From Curtobacterium sp. BH-2-1-1 (GTDB lineage: Bacteria > Actinomycetota > Actinomycetes > Actinomycetales > Microbacteriaceae), in the NCBI RefSeq assembly GCF_001806325.1, contig NZ_CP017580.1, forward strand, positions 434,001 through 498,000: a DNA stretch of 64,000 bases. The letters run 5' to 3'. A program made the position numbers and the translations under genes. Shown piece by piece: positions 8,586-17,210 of the stretch; positions within the stretch are counted from its first letter, which is position 1; each line of letters begins with the position of its first letter. The notes beneath the pieces were generated by a model that ran no database searches, was not told where the DNA came from, and worked only from the letters and a program-made list of their open reading frames with translations.

Positions 8586-9700
8586 GCTGCTGCGATCCTC
8601 CATCCGCGACCCTCGAGTTCGTCGACGAGTCGCTGTTCCTGCTCGGGCACGACCGACACCTCGACGATGCCGATCTGCGCGCCCGGTGAGTGCTCGAGGC
8701 GCATGTCCTCGAGGTTGATGCCGATCTCCCCGATGAACGTGAGGAGCGCGGCGATCTGGCCCGGGGTGTCGTCGACGAGGACGACCACCTGGGCGAAGCG
8801 CTTGGTGGTGCCGTGCTTGCCCGGCAGCCGTTCGACGCCGCGGTTGCCCGCGGCGATGGTCTCGGCGAGGGCGCGGGGCGAACCGGGGGCGGTCGGGTCG
8901 TCGAGTGCGGCGAGCACCCGGTCGAGGTCGTCGCGGAGGTCCGCGAGCACCGGCCGGATGCGCGACGCGTTCGCACCGATGATCTGCACCCACAACCCCG
9001 GGTCGCTCGCGGCGATGCGGGTCACGTCGCGGACGCCGCCGCCCGCGAGACCGAGCGAGCCGTCGGGGGCGTCCCGCAGCCGGGAGGCCATCAACGTGGA
9101 CACCAGCTGCGGCGCGTGCGAGACGTACGCCACCGCGAGGTCGTGCGACTCCGGTTCCATCGGGACCACGGTCGCGCCGACGTCGAGCGCCAGGTCTTCC
9201 ACCACCGCGGCACGCTGGTACGTGATGTCGTCGTGCCCGGCGATGACCCACGGCTGCCCGAGGAAGAGATCGGCGCGCGCAGCGGTCGGCCCGCTGCGTT
9301 CGCGGCCCGCCATGGGGTGCGAGCCGATGTAGCGCGAGACATCGGCGCCGGCTGCCCGGAGCGAGGCGAGCGGCCCCGACTTCACGCTCGCCACGTCGGT
9401 GACGACGGCACCGGGGAAGGCAGCGAGCTCGCGCTCGACCACCGTCGCGACGACGTCCGGCGGGACGGCCGCCACGACGAGTTCCGGACGGTCACCGGGA
9501 GTCGGTCGACGCCCGGCGCCGTAGTCGACGGCGAGCGCCAGGGCTGCGGGCGAGACGTCGTCGAGGACGACCTCGACACCCTTCTCACGCAGCGCCAGGC
9601 CGATGGACGCACCGAGCAGGCCCGCGCCGACGATCCGCACGGGTCCCCGGAGCCGCCGGTCGATGGCCGGTTCGGCGAGCGGGGTGGTGGCGTCGGTCAC
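8576..9700 (-). CDS. tyrA: Prephenate dehydrogenase with C-terminal ACT domain
   Basis: 374 residues. It oxidises prephenate to 4-hydroxyphenylpyruvate in tyrosine synthesis. The N-terminal NAD-binding fold shows [16 protein letters not shown], then [13 protein letters not shown] and the signature [14 protein letters not shown]-terminal ACT domain ([19 protein letters not shown] onward, about residues 296-370) suggests feedback control by an aromatic amino acid. GTG at 9700 has a TAGGCT box six bases upstream, so the gene can be transcribed on its own as a leaderless mRNA although it sits between rluB and cmk in the operon. Confidence 0.95.
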   Translation of the reverse strand: MTDATTPLAEPAIDRRLRGPVRIVGAGLLGASIGLALREKGVEVVLDDVSPAALALAVDYGAGRRPTPGDRPELVVAAVPPDVVATVVERELAAFPGAVVTDVASVKSGPLASLRAAGADVSRYIGSHPMAGRERSGPTAARADLFLGQPWVIAGHDDITYQRAAVVEDLALDVGATVVPMEPESHDLAVAYVSHAPQLVSTLMASRLRDAPDGSLGLAGGGVRDVTRIAASDPGLWVQIIGANASRIRPVLADLRDDLDRVLAALDDPTAPGSPRALAETIAAGNRGVERLPGKHGTTKRFAQVVVLVDDTPGQIAALLTFIGEIGINLEDMRLEHSPGAQIGIVEVSVVPEQEQRLVDELEGRGWRIAAAWA

Positions 9701-9706
9701 CCCGCA

Positions 9707-9712
9707 AGCCTA
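9707..9712 (-). promoter_or_regulatory. -10 box for tyrA (leaderless, internal to operon)
   Basis: TAGGCT read on the minus strand, then six bases and the GTG at 9700. It lies in the 19-base gap between rluB and tyrA. Confidence 0.5.
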
Positions 9713-9719
9713 CCGATCG

Positions 9720-11756
9720 TCAGTCCGAGGACTCTTCGCCGTCCGAGGCCTGGGGAGAACCCTTCGCCTCACGGGCGATGCGGAGGAGCGAACCGAGCTC
9801 GACCGTCGACAGCTCCCGGGTCTTGCCGATCGGCAGGGACCCCAGGTGCAGCGGCCCGAACGACCGCCGGACCAGTTCGAGGACGGGGTGGTCGACCTCG
9901 TCGAGCATGCGGCGCACGATCCGGTTGCGACCGGAGTGCAGCGTGATCTCGACGAGCGACTCCCCCCGCGACGACTCGAGCAGGCGGACCTTGTCGGCCG
10001 CGATCGGACCGTCCTCGAGCTCCACACCGTCGAGCAGCCGCTGCACCGTCGCGGGGTTCACGTTGCCGCGCACCTTCGCGATGTACGTTTTCGTCACCCC
10101 GAACGACGGGTGCGCCAGGACGTGCGCGAGGTCCCCGTCGTTCGTCAGCACGAGCAGCCCGGACGTCTCGGTGTCGAGCCGCCCGACGTTGAACAGGCGC
10201 TCCTCGTACCGGTCGACGTACTCGGACAGGTCACGACGTCCACGCTCGTCCTGCAGGCTCGAGACCATGCCGGTCGGCTTGTTGAGCAGCACGTAGCGGC
10301 GCGAGCTGTCGATCTGCACCGGGACGCCGTCCACCGCGATCTGGTCGGTCTCGGGATCGACACGCCGGCCGAGCGCGTCGACGACCTCGCCGTTGACCGT
10401 CACGCGGCCCTCGACGATCAGGTTCTCCGCGACGCGGCGAGATGCCACGCCCGCAGCGGCGATCACCTTCTGCAGGCGCTCCCCCTCTGCCTGGAGGCGC
10501 GGCGCGGCCCCGGCGGTCGCCGTCCCGTCCGCCGCGTCCCAGTCCGGGATGATCGGGCGCTCGGGCGTGCCCTCGAGCGGCTGGCCCTGCTGGTCGCGGG
10601 CCCCCTCGGGCTGCGGGGTGGTGCGGCGGTCGGTGCCGCGCGGGCCGGTGTTCCGGGGCCGGTCGCCGTTGCGCGCCGTGGTGGTTCCGCCGACGTAGCG
10701 TCGGCCGTTGTGCCACACCGTGCTGGGTCGGCCGTCCGGGGCACGGCGGTCCTCGCGGGCCGGGTCGCGGCGGCGGTCGTCGTCGCGACGGGGAGCGTCA
10801 CGACGGTCGTCACGCCGATCGTCACGGCCGCGGTACCCACCGGACGCGGGGCGCTCGTCACGACCCCGGTACCCGCCGCGGTCGTCGTCACGGCGGTTGA
10901 ACCCGCCGCGGTCGCTGGCGCGGCGGTCGTCCTCGCGGCCGACGAACCGACCCCGGTCTCCCCCGCGGTCGTCACGCCCCCGGTACCCACCGCCGGACGC
11001 CGGACGCTCGTCGCGGCCGCGGTACCCTCCACGGTCATCGTCACGGCGCGGGGCATCCCGGCGGTCGTCACGACCCCGGTACCCGCCGCCGGACGCCGGA
11101 CGCTCGTCACGCCCGCGGTACCCACCACCGGACGCCGGACGCTCGTCACGCCCGCGGTAGCCTCCACGGTCGTCGTCACGGCGCGGGGCATCCCGGCGGT
11201 CGTCACGACCCCGGTACCCACCACCGGACGCCGGACGGTCGTCGCGGCCGCGGTAGCCACCGCGGTCATCGTCACGGCGCGGAGCATCACGGCGGTCGTC
11301 ACGACCCCGGTACCCACCAGCGGACGACGGACGCTCGTCACGGCCGCGGTATCCACCGCCGCTCGACGGACGGTCATCACGGCCGCGGTACCCGCCGCCG
11401 CTCGACGGACGGTCATCACGACCGCGGTACCCGCCGCCGGTCGACGGACGGTCGTCACGGCCGCGGTAGCCCCCGCGGTCTTCGTCACGCCGGCCGGACC
11501 CCGCACGGTCGTCACGACCCCGGTACCCGCCACCGGCAGACGGGCGCTCGTCACGGCCCCGGTACCCACCGGAAGCAGGACGCTCGTCCCGCCCGCGGTA
11601 GCCTCCGCGCTCGTCGCGACCAGCGCTCTCGGACCGGCCACCCGCACGGCCGGAGCCTGCGGTGCGGTCGCGTGACGCACCTCCAGGACGACCCGCGCCG
11701 TCCCGGCCCGCGCCGCCTCGTGGACCGCCTCGTCGTTCTTCCTCATACGCGGCCAT
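9720..11756 (-). CDS. rluB: RluB/RsuA-type pseudouridine synthase with long disordered RGRD-repeat N-terminus
   Basis: 678 residues; the conserved enzyme is only the last ~256. An S4 RNA-binding domain starts at ERLQKVIAAAGVASRR (about residue 425). The catalytic Asp is in GRLDTETSGLL (about 528), and HSGRNRIVRRML is the RluB/RsuA signature. It likely modifies 23S rRNA. The first ~420 residues are hydrophilic low complexity dominated by repeats of the kind GGYRGRDDRPSSG, rich in Arg, Gly and Asp. ATG at 11756 (MAAYEEERRGG) overlaps the scpB stop; an in-frame upstream start exists but lies inside scpB. The scpA-scpB-rluB order is conserved. Confidence 0.93.
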   Translation of the reverse strand: MAAYEEERRGGPRGGAGRDGAGRPGGASRDRTAGSGRAGGRSESAGRDERGGYRGRDERPASGGYRGRDERPSAGGGYRGRDDRAGSGRRDEDRGGYRGRDDRPSTGGGYRGRDDRPSSGGGYRGRDDRPSSGGGYRGRDERPSSAGGYRGRDDRRDAPRRDDDRGGYRGRDDRPASGGGYRGRDDRRDAPRRDDDRGGYRGRDERPASGGGYRGRDERPASGGGYRGRDDRRDAPRRDDDRGGYRGRDERPASGGGYRGRDDRGGDRGRFVGREDDRRASDRGGFNRRDDDRGGYRGRDERPASGGYRGRDDRRDDRRDAPRRDDDRRRDPAREDRRAPDGRPSTVWHNGRRYVGGTTTARNGDRPRNTGPRGTDRRTTPQPEGARDQQGQPLEGTPERPIIPDWDAADGTATAGAAPRLQAEGERLQKVIAAAGVASRRVAENLIVEGRVTVNGEVVDALGRRVDPETDQIAVDGVPVQIDSSRRYVLLNKPTGMVSSLQDERGRRDLSEYVDRYEERLFNVGRLDTETSGLLVLTNDGDLAHVLAHPSFGVTKTYIAKVRGNVNPATVQRLLDGVELEDGPIAADKVRLLESSRGESLVEITLHSGRNRIVRRMLDEVDHPVLELVRRSFGPLHLGSLPIGKTRELSTVELGSLLRIAREAKGSPQASDGEESSD
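10830..11625 (-). repeat. Imperfect tandem repeats coding the RGRD-rich segment of RluB
   Basis: About 39-base units, each coding a variant of GGYRGRD[DE]RP.[SA]G, recur some 15-20 times. Variation is mostly synonymous or limited to a few residues, which suggests repeat expansion with selection on amino-acid composition. Confidence 0.8.
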
Positions 11757-12432
11757 CGGGGATCCCTTCGTTCTGCTCGAAGCCGCCGGCACCGTCGTCC
11801 AGGAGGGGCGAGATGAGCGGCAGCTCGTCGAGCGAGTTGATGCCGAGCTGCTGCAGGAGCAGGTCGGACGTGACGTAGTTGATGGCGCCGGTCTCGGCGT
11901 CGGTGAACGACTCCTCGATGAGGCCGCGCGCGACGAGCGTGCGGACGACGCCGTCGACGTTGACGGCGCGGATCGAGGCGATCTGCGACCGGGTGATCGG
12001 CTGCTTGTACGCGACGACCGCGAGGGTCTCGAGCGCCGCCTGCGACAGGCGGGAGGGGCGTTCGGCCTCGACGAACTGCTCGACGACGTCGTCGAGGTCC
12101 TGCCGGACGTAGAAGCGCCAGCCGCCGCCGACCTCGCGGAGTTCGAACCCGCGTCGGATCGTGCCGTCGACCCCGTCGAAGTCCGCCACGAGACGCTCGA
12201 TGGCCTGCCGGACGACCGGGACGGGAGCCCCCACGGCCGCGCCGAGGGACACGAGCGACTGGGGTTCGTCGGCGATCATGAGGATCGCCTCGAGCTGTCG
12301 GTCGACGGGGATCTCCGGCCGGGCGCCACGCTCGTGCGCCTCGTGGATCTCGCGCTCGATCGCGCGGGCGTCGGCCATCTCGTCGGCGCCGCCGGGTTCG
12401 GCACTGGACGTGTCGTGCACGTCATCCGTCAT
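11743..12432 (-). CDS. scpB: Segregation and condensation protein B
   Basis: 229 residues. Winged-helix kleisin-associated subunit that joins ScpA and SMC in the chromosome condensation complex. Typical segments are LEAILMIADEPQSL, LRQVGG-like LREVGGGWRFYVR, and ALETLAVVAYKQPITRSQIASIR. ATG start at 12432 overlaps the end of scpA by 11 bases, which indicates translational coupling. An acidic ~30-residue N-terminus precedes the domain. Confidence 0.95.
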   Translation of the reverse strand: MTDDVHDTSSAEPGGADEMADARAIEREIHEAHERGARPEIPVDRQLEAILMIADEPQSLVSLGAAVGAPVPVVRQAIERLVADFDGVDGTIRRGFELREVGGGWRFYVRQDLDDVVEQFVEAERPSRLSQAALETLAVVAYKQPITRSQIASIRAVNVDGVVRTLVARGLIEESFTDAETGAINYVTSDLLLQQLGINSLDELPLISPLLDDGAGGFEQNEGIPDGRV

Positions 12433-13366
12433 AGTCGGCTCCCAAGTTGGCGAGGCTCTCGTCGGACCAGTCGTCGGCGGTCCAGCGCAGCGTCAGCTCC
12501 CCGAGCGGTTCGAACTGTTCGAACGAGATGGATGCGTTCCGGTACAGCTCCAGGATCGCGAGGAAGCGAGCCACCACGATACCCGTCTCCGAGACGCCGG
12601 CGACCAGTTCGCGGAACGAGACGTCCTCGTCGGCACGCGTGCGGAGGATCGAGACGACGATCGCGGCCTGCTCCCGGATGCTGACGAGCGGGGCGTGCAG
12701 GTGGTCGAGTCCGACCGTCGGGAGCTCCCGCGGCGCGAACGCCAGGGTCGCCAGCGCGGCGAAGTCCTGCACCGACAGGGTCCAGACGAGCTCGGGGGTC
12801 CGGGCGCGGAACCGCTCCTCGAGCCGGACGCTCCGCACGTGGCGTCGGGACTCGGTCAGCCAGCGGGAGCCGAACCAGTCGGCGGCCTGCTTGAACGCCC
12901 GGTACTGCAGCAGTCGGGCGAACAGGAGGTCGCGGGCCTCGAGCAGGGCGACGTCCTCGGCGTCGACGAGCTCGCCCTGCGGCAGGAGCCCGGCGATCTT
13001 GAGGTCGAGCAGCGTGGCGGCGACGACGAGGAACTCGCTGGCCTCGTCCAGTTCGTCCTGGGACTCGGCCTGGCGCACGTACTCGATGAACTCGCCCGTC
13101 ACGGCGCCGAGGGAGACCTCGGTGATGTCGAGCTCGTGCTTCGTGATGAGCGAGAGGAGCAGGTCGAACGGGCCGTCGAAGTTGCGGAGCCGGACTCGGA
13201 AGCCGGCCGCGGTCTGCGTGCCGGCGTGGGCCGGCTGTCCCGCAGGTCCGGGGGCCGGCTGCCCGGCTGGTCCGGGGGCCGGCTGCCCGGCTGGTCCGGG
13301 AGCCGGCTGCCCGGCTGGTCCGGGGGCCGGCTGCCCGGCAGGTCCGGGGTCAGGCGACGGCGCCAC
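12422..13366 (-). CDS. scpA: Segregation and condensation protein A with GPAGQPAP repeat N-terminus
   Basis: 314 residues. Kleisin subunit of the SMC-ScpAB complex. The family domain begins at FRVRLRNFDGPFDLLLSLI and runs through EASEFLVVAATLLDLK to the C-terminal winged helix (FLAILELYRN). The first ~45 residues are five copies of GPAGQPAP coded by a 24-base tandem repeat. The GTG start at 13366 lies inside parA; the repeats would be skipped if a later start were used, but none of the usual codons is in frame before the domain. It overlaps parA by 17 bases and scpB by 11. Confidence 0.93.
   Translation of the reverse strand: MAPSPDPGPAGQPAPGPAGQPAPGPAGQPAPGPAGQPAPGPAGQPAHAGTQTAAGFRVRLRNFDGPFDLLLSLITKHELDITEVSLGAVTGEFIEYVRQAESQDELDEASEFLVVAATLLDLKIAGLLPQGELVDAEDVALLEARDLLFARLLQYRAFKQAADWFGSRWLTESRRHVRSVRLEERFRARTPELVWTLSVQDFAALATLAFAPRELPTVGLDHLHAPLVSIREQAAIVVSILRTRADEDVSFRELVAGVSETGIVVARFLAILELYRNASISFEQFEPLGELTLRWTADDWSDESLANLGADYDG
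13231..13350 (-). repeat. 24-bp tandem repeat at the parA/scpA junction
   Basis: Five consecutive 24-base units code GPAGQPAP in ScpA. Most differences between units are single bases. The array ends exactly where the parA stop codon (13350-13352) lies. Confidence 0.85.
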
Positions 13367-14228
13367 GCTCGACGAGCTCCCTGGCGAGCTGCCGGTACGC
13401 GTGTGCGGCCGCGTGGTCCGGCGCGGTCTGCGTGATCGGCCGCGCCGAGACCGTGGCGTCCGGGAACTTCACGGTCCGGCCGATGACGGTGTCGAGCACG
13501 CGGTCGTCGAAGGTGTCCACGACGCGCTCCATGACCTCGCGCGAGTGCAGCGTGCGCGAGTCGTACATCGTCGCGAGGATCCCGTCGAGCTGCAGCGCCG
13601 GGTTGAGGCGGTCGCGCACCTTGTCGATCGTCTCGATGAGCAGCGCCACACCACGCAGGGCGAAGAACTCGCACTCGAGCGGGATGAGGACGCCGTGCGC
13701 CGCCGTCAGGGCGTTCACGGTCAGCAGCCCGAGCGACGGCTGGCAGTCGACGAGGATCACGTCGTAGTCGTTCGCGACCTTCCGGAGCACGCTCGCGAGG
13801 ATCTGCTCGCGCGCGACCTCGTTCACGAGGTGCACCTCGGCCGCGGAGAGGTCGATGTTCGCGGGGATCACGTCGAGGTAGGGCGTGTTCGTCGGCTGGA
13901 TGACCTGGTTCGGGTCCTTGATCGACCCCATCAGCAGGTCGTAGACGGTGGGGATGTCGTGGGTCCGCACGCCGAGGCCGGCCGACAGCGCGCCCTGCGG
14001 GTCGAAGTCCACCGCGAGGACCTTGCGCCCGTACTCCGCCAGCGCCGCGCCGAGGTTGATCGACGTCGTGGTCTTGCCGACGCCGCCCTTCTGGTTGCAC
14101 AGCGCGATGATGCGAGCGGGACCGTGGCCGTCGAGCTCCTCGGGCACCGCGAACTGCCGGACGGGCCGTCCGGTCGGACCGTAGGTGGTCTCGCCGGTTC
14201 CGGGGGTGGTCGTCGGGTTCGTGCTCAC
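13350..14228 (-). CDS. parA: ParA-family chromosome-partitioning ATPase
   Basis: 292 residues. Deviant Walker A NQKGGVGKTTTSIN follows a ~45-residue leader; DFDPQGALSAGLG and VDCQPSLGLLTVNAL complete the ATPase fold. Distinct from plasmid ParA in being placed directly before scpA-scpB, an arrangement seen in many actinobacteria. GTG at 14228 (VSTNPTTT) is chosen because TACGAT at 14235-14240 lies six bases upstream; longer in-frame openings upstream are low-complexity. It is the first gene of the parA-scpA-scpB-rluB-tyrA-cmk-der operon. Confidence 0.93.
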   Translation of the reverse strand: MSTNPTTTPGTGETTYGPTGRPVRQFAVPEELDGHGPARIIALCNQKGGVGKTTTSINLGAALAEYGRKVLAVDFDPQGALSAGLGVRTHDIPTVYDLLMGSIKDPNQVIQPTNTPYLDVIPANIDLSAAEVHLVNEVAREQILASVLRKVANDYDVILVDCQPSLGLLTVNALTAAHGVLIPLECEFFALRGVALLIETIDKVRDRLNPALQLDGILATMYDSRTLHSREVMERVVDTFDDRVLDTVIGRTVKFPDATVSARPITQTAPDHAAAHAYRQLARELVERGAVA

Positions 14229-14234
14229 CCCGTC

Positions 14235-14240
14235 ATCGTA
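14235..14240 (-). promoter_or_regulatory. -10 box for the parA-scpAB-rluB-cmk-der operon
   Basis: TACGAT read on the minus strand, six bases before the GTG of parA. It implies leaderless translation of parA. Confidence 0.6.
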
Positions 14241-14317
14241 GCGGCGACCGGCCGCCGGGCCGGGCCGCACCGCCGGGCCGGGCCGCACCGCCGCAGGTCG
14301 GGGCCAGGAGGCGCGAC

Positions 14318-15154
14318 TCACGCTGGGCGCAGCGCCACCCGCATGCTGTCCACGCGTTCCGCGATGACGGCGTCCGCCGTCCAGCGCTGCTGCAGGCGCC
14401 CCACGAGCTCCTGCACCTGCGTCTGGTCGAGTCCGGGGTGGAGCGCCAGCCCCACCGTCAGTTCCGCACCGGCGAACCGTCCGAGCGGGTCCCCCGGGGC
14501 CAGCTCGACCCGCGCCACCGCACGCTCCCCCACGACGGAGTCGGCGAAGGCCCGCGCCACTTCCGGGTCCTCGAAGCAGGGCGTCCACGGCAGGTCCTGC
14601 CCGATCGCCCACACCGCAGGGCGACGGAGCACGAACTCGGTCGGCGCCGTCGGGTCGAGGACCACGAGCTGGGTGTCCTCACTCGCCGCGGCCATGGCCA
14701 CGCGGCGGGAGTCCGCTGGAACCGGTCGGGCGTCCGCGTCCCAGGAGCGCATCGCCTCGACGGAGGTGAACGCGGGCATGACGCTGCGACCGTCCGGGCC
14801 GGCGACCGTCACGATGGAGAGCTCCTGCGTCTTGTCGACGAGCTTGCCGGCGTCGGTGTGCCCGATGTCTCCGGCCTCGGCGATGAGCGGGATGAGCAGC
14901 CGTGCGGTGCGGAGCGCGTCGACGACCGCCCGCTGCGACCCCCCGTCCGGCAGCGCCGTGATCGCGGCGACGACGGCCGGGTCGGCCAGACCGTCGTCGT
15001 CGTCGAACGTCGTGTCGTGCTGGTCGAACGTGCGCCCGGCCCAGGCGAAGCCCGCGGAGTCCGCCGCCCCACCGGGGGTGTGCGCGTCGTCCGGATGCCC
15101 GTCGCCCGCGGGCCCGTCGGGTCCGGTGCCGCGACCGTTCGAGATGCCCGCCAC
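14318..15154 (-). CDS. SseB family protein
   Basis: 278 residues with an N-terminal SseB-like domain: LLIPLIAEAG, then SIVTVAGPDGRSVMPAFTS and DTQLVVLDP. A C-terminal half has the form of a second alpha/beta domain (AVARVELAPGDPLGRFAGAEL onward). SseB-like proteins next to histidine genes are common in actinobacteria, but the function is unknown. GTG at 15154 starts five bases after the priA stop, so it is the last gene of the his operon. The ~30 N-terminal residues are Gly/Asp-rich. The stop overlaps one arm of a GGAGGCGCG element (14305-14320). Confidence 0.85.
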   Translation of the reverse strand: MAGISNGRGTGPDGPAGDGHPDDAHTPGGAADSAGFAWAGRTFDQHDTTFDDDDGLADPAVVAAITALPDGGSQRAVVDALRTARLLIPLIAEAGDIGHTDAGKLVDKTQELSIVTVAGPDGRSVMPAFTSVEAMRSWDADARPVPADSRRVAMAAASEDTQLVVLDPTAPTEFVLRRPAVWAIGQDLPWTPCFEDPEVARAFADSVVGERAVARVELAPGDPLGRFAGAELTVGLALHPGLDQTQVQELVGRLQQRWTADAVIAERVDSMRVALRPA

Positions 15155-15158
15155 GCGC

Positions 15159-15905
15159 CTACTCCGAGGCGATGTCGAGCGCGGCCGGGAGCGTGAACGC
15201 CCCCGAGTAGAGCGCCTTGCCGATGATCGCGCCCTCGAGTCCGTGCGGCACGAGCTCGCGCAGTGCACGGAGGTCGTCGAGCGTCGAGATCCCGCCGGAG
15301 GCCACGACGGGCTGTTCGGTACGGTCGCAGACCTCGCGGAGGAGGTCGACGTTCGGGCCCTGCAGGGTGCCGTCCTTCGTCACGTCGGTCACGACGTAGC
15401 GGGCGCAGCCGGCTTCCTCGAGGCGGTCGAGGACTTCCCACAGGTCGCCGGCGTCCTCCGTCCAACCCCGGCTGGCGAGCGTCGTGCCGCGCACGTCGAG
15501 CCCGACGGCGATCTGCTCGCCGTACGTCCGGATCACGCGGGCCGCCCACTCCGGGTCCTCGAGCGCGGCGGTGCCGAGGTTCACGCGTGCGGCACCGGTC
15601 GCGAGGGCTGCCTCGAGCGAGGCGTCGTCGCGGATGCCGCCCGAGAGCTCGACGGCGACGCCCTCGACCTCGCGGATGGCGTGCGCGATGACCTTGCGGT
15701 TGTCACCGCGGCCGAACGCTGCGTCGAGGTCGACGAGGTGGATCCACTCGGCACCCTGGTCACGCCACGTCCGGGCTGCCGACACCGGGTCGCCGTAGGA
15801 GGTCTCGCTGCCGGCCTCGCCCTGGGTGAGGCGCACCGCCTGGCCGTCGACGACGTCCACGGCGGGCAGCAGGACGAGGGGCGGGGTGGTGGAGAGCTCG
15901 GTCAT
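15159..15905 (-). CDS. priA: Bifunctional phosphoribosyl isomerase PriA (HisA/TrpF)
   Basis: 248-residue TIM barrel. In actinobacteria this enzyme isomerises ProFAR in histidine synthesis and phosphoribosylanthranilate in tryptophan synthesis. Typical PriA segments are [71 protein letters not shown] and VVASGGIS. Actinobacterial membership and these motifs favour PriA over plain HisA; whether TrpF activity is retained depends on other trp genes outside the window. AGGA lies just before the ATG. A 64-base gap separates it from hisH. Confidence 0.93.
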   Translation of the reverse strand: MTELSTTPPLVLLPAVDVVDGQAVRLTQGEAGSETSYGDPVSAARTWRDQGAEWIHLVDLDAAFGRGDNRKVIAHAIREVEGVAVELSGGIRDDASLEAALATGAARVNLGTAALEDPEWAARVIRTYGEQIAVGLDVRGTTLASRGWTEDAGDLWEVLDRLEEAGCARYVVTDVTKDGTLQGPNVDLLREVCDRTEQPVVASGGISTLDDLRALRELVPHGLEGAIIGKALYSGAFTLPAALDIASE

Positions 15906-15969
15906 GGTCCTGTCTTCGTTGCGGGGGTTCGTCGGGCGCGTCGTCGTTCGCGACGTGTCGCCGCGGGTC

Positions 15970-16611
15970 TCAGAGCGACTGCACCCAGTTGCGGAGCAGT
16001 CGGATGCCCGGCTCGCCGGACTTCTCGGGGTGGAACTGGGTGGCGGTGAGCGGACCGTTCTCGACCGCGGCGACGAACCGCTGCCCGTGCTCGGCCCAGG
16101 TCAGGCGCGGTGCGCGGAACGGCCCGTACGCCTCGAGCGGGAAGTCGGTCACGCCGTAGGAGTGCACGAAGTAGAAGCGCTCGTCGTGCAGGCCCTCGAA
16201 CAACACCGAGTCCGCAGGAGCGTCGACCGTGTTCCACCCCATGTGGGGCAGGACGTCGGCCTGGATCTGCTCGACCGTGCCCGGCCACTGACCGAGCCCC
16301 TCGACGTCGGCACCGCGCTCGATGCCGCGCGAGAAGAGCACCTGCATGCCGACGCAGATCCCGAGGACCGGACGGCCGCCGGCGAGACGGTGGTCGACGA
16401 TCTCGCCGCCCCGGACGCCCTCGAGCTGCTCGACCACGGCTCCGAACGCCCCGACGCCGGGGACCAGCAGTCCGTCGGCCCGGAGCGCCGCCTGCTTGTC
16501 CGACGTCAGGGTGACGTCGGCGCCGGCGCGTTCGAGGGCCTTGGCGGCGGAGTGGACGTTGCCCGACCCGTAGTCGAGGACGACGACGTTCGGCTTCGCC
16601 CCCGCGGTCAC
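15970..16611 (-). CDS. hisH: Imidazole glycerol phosphate synthase glutaminase subunit HisH
   Basis: 213 residues. Class I glutamine amidotransferase that supplies ammonia to His[16 protein letters not shown] is the N-terminal signature, the nucleophile Cys is in [10 protein letters not shown], and the His/Glu pair is in [12 protein letters not shown] at 16611 shares the GTGA overlap with the hisB stop, so translation is coupled. The HisF partner is not in this window. Confidence 0.96.
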   Translation of the reverse strand: MTAGAKPNVVVLDYGSGNVHSAAKALERAGADVTLTSDKQAALRADGLLVPGVGAFGAVVEQLEGVRGGEIVDHRLAGGRPVLGICVGMQVLFSRGIERGADVEGLGQWPGTVEQIQADVLPHMGWNTVDAPADSVLFEGLHDERFYFVHSYGVTDFPLEAYGPFRAPRLTWAEHGQRFVAAVENGPLTATQFHPEKSGEPGIRLLRNWVQSL

Positions 16612-17210
16612 AGCGAGCCCTTGGTGGACGGGATGCCGTCCACGCGAGGGTCGAGTTCGACCGCCGTGCGCATCGCCCGTGCGAACGCCTTGAACTCGGC
16701 TTCGGCGATGTGGTGCGGGTCGCGGCCCTCGAGCACGCGGACGTGCACCGTGATGCCGGCGTTGAAGGTGATCGCCTCGAACACGTGGCGGACCATCGAG
16801 CCGGTGAAGTGGCCGCCGATCCGGTGGAACTCGAAGCCCGCGGGCTCGCCGGAGTGCACGAGGAACGGCCGGCCGGAGACGTCGACCACGGCCTGGGCGA
16901 GCGCTTCGTCGAGCGGCACGAGGGCGTCCCCGTACCGACCGATGCCGGCACGGTCACCGAGGGCCTGCTTGAGCGCCTGGCCGAGCACGATGCCGGTGTC
17001 CTCGACGGTGTGGTGGACGTCGATGTGGGTGTCGCCGGTCGACCGAACGCGGAGGTCGATGAGCGAGTGCTTGCTGAACGCCGTCAGCATGTGGTCGAAG
17101 AACGGCACGCTCGTCGAGATGTCGGACGTGCCGGTGCCGTCGAGGTCGAGTTCGAGCTCGATGCTCGACTCGCTCGTGCTCCGGCTGATCGTGGCGGTGC
17201 GCGCGGTCAT
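16608..17210 (-). CDS. hisB: Imidazoleglycerol-phosphate dehydratase
   Basis: 200 residues. Monofunctional HisB that dehydrates imidazole glycerol phosphate. The manganese-binding motifs [21 protein letters not shown] and [15 protein letters not shown] are present. The start overlaps the hisC stop by four bases (ATGA), and the stop overlaps hisH by four bases. Confidence 0.97.
   Translation of the reverse strand: MTARTATISRSTSESSIELELDLDGTGTSDISTSVPFFDHMLTAFSKHSLIDLRVRSTGDTHIDVHHTVEDTGIVLGQALKQALGDRAGIGRYGDALVPLDEALAQAVVDVSGRPFLVHSGEPAGFEFHRIGGHFTGSMVRHVFEAITFNAGITVHVRVLEGRDPHHIAEAEFKAFARAMRTAVELDPRVDGIPSTKGSL

Noticed and set aside
10830..11625. Regular repeats considered as a CRISPR array
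   Set aside because: Units are coding, contiguous and imperfect with no unique spacers; they encode the RGRD region of RluB, and no cas gene is present.
12447..16049. A 1200-codon plus-strand open frame opposite scpA, parA, sseB and priA
   Set aside because: Low-complexity translation with Arg/Ser excess and no domains; the minus-strand genes are certain.
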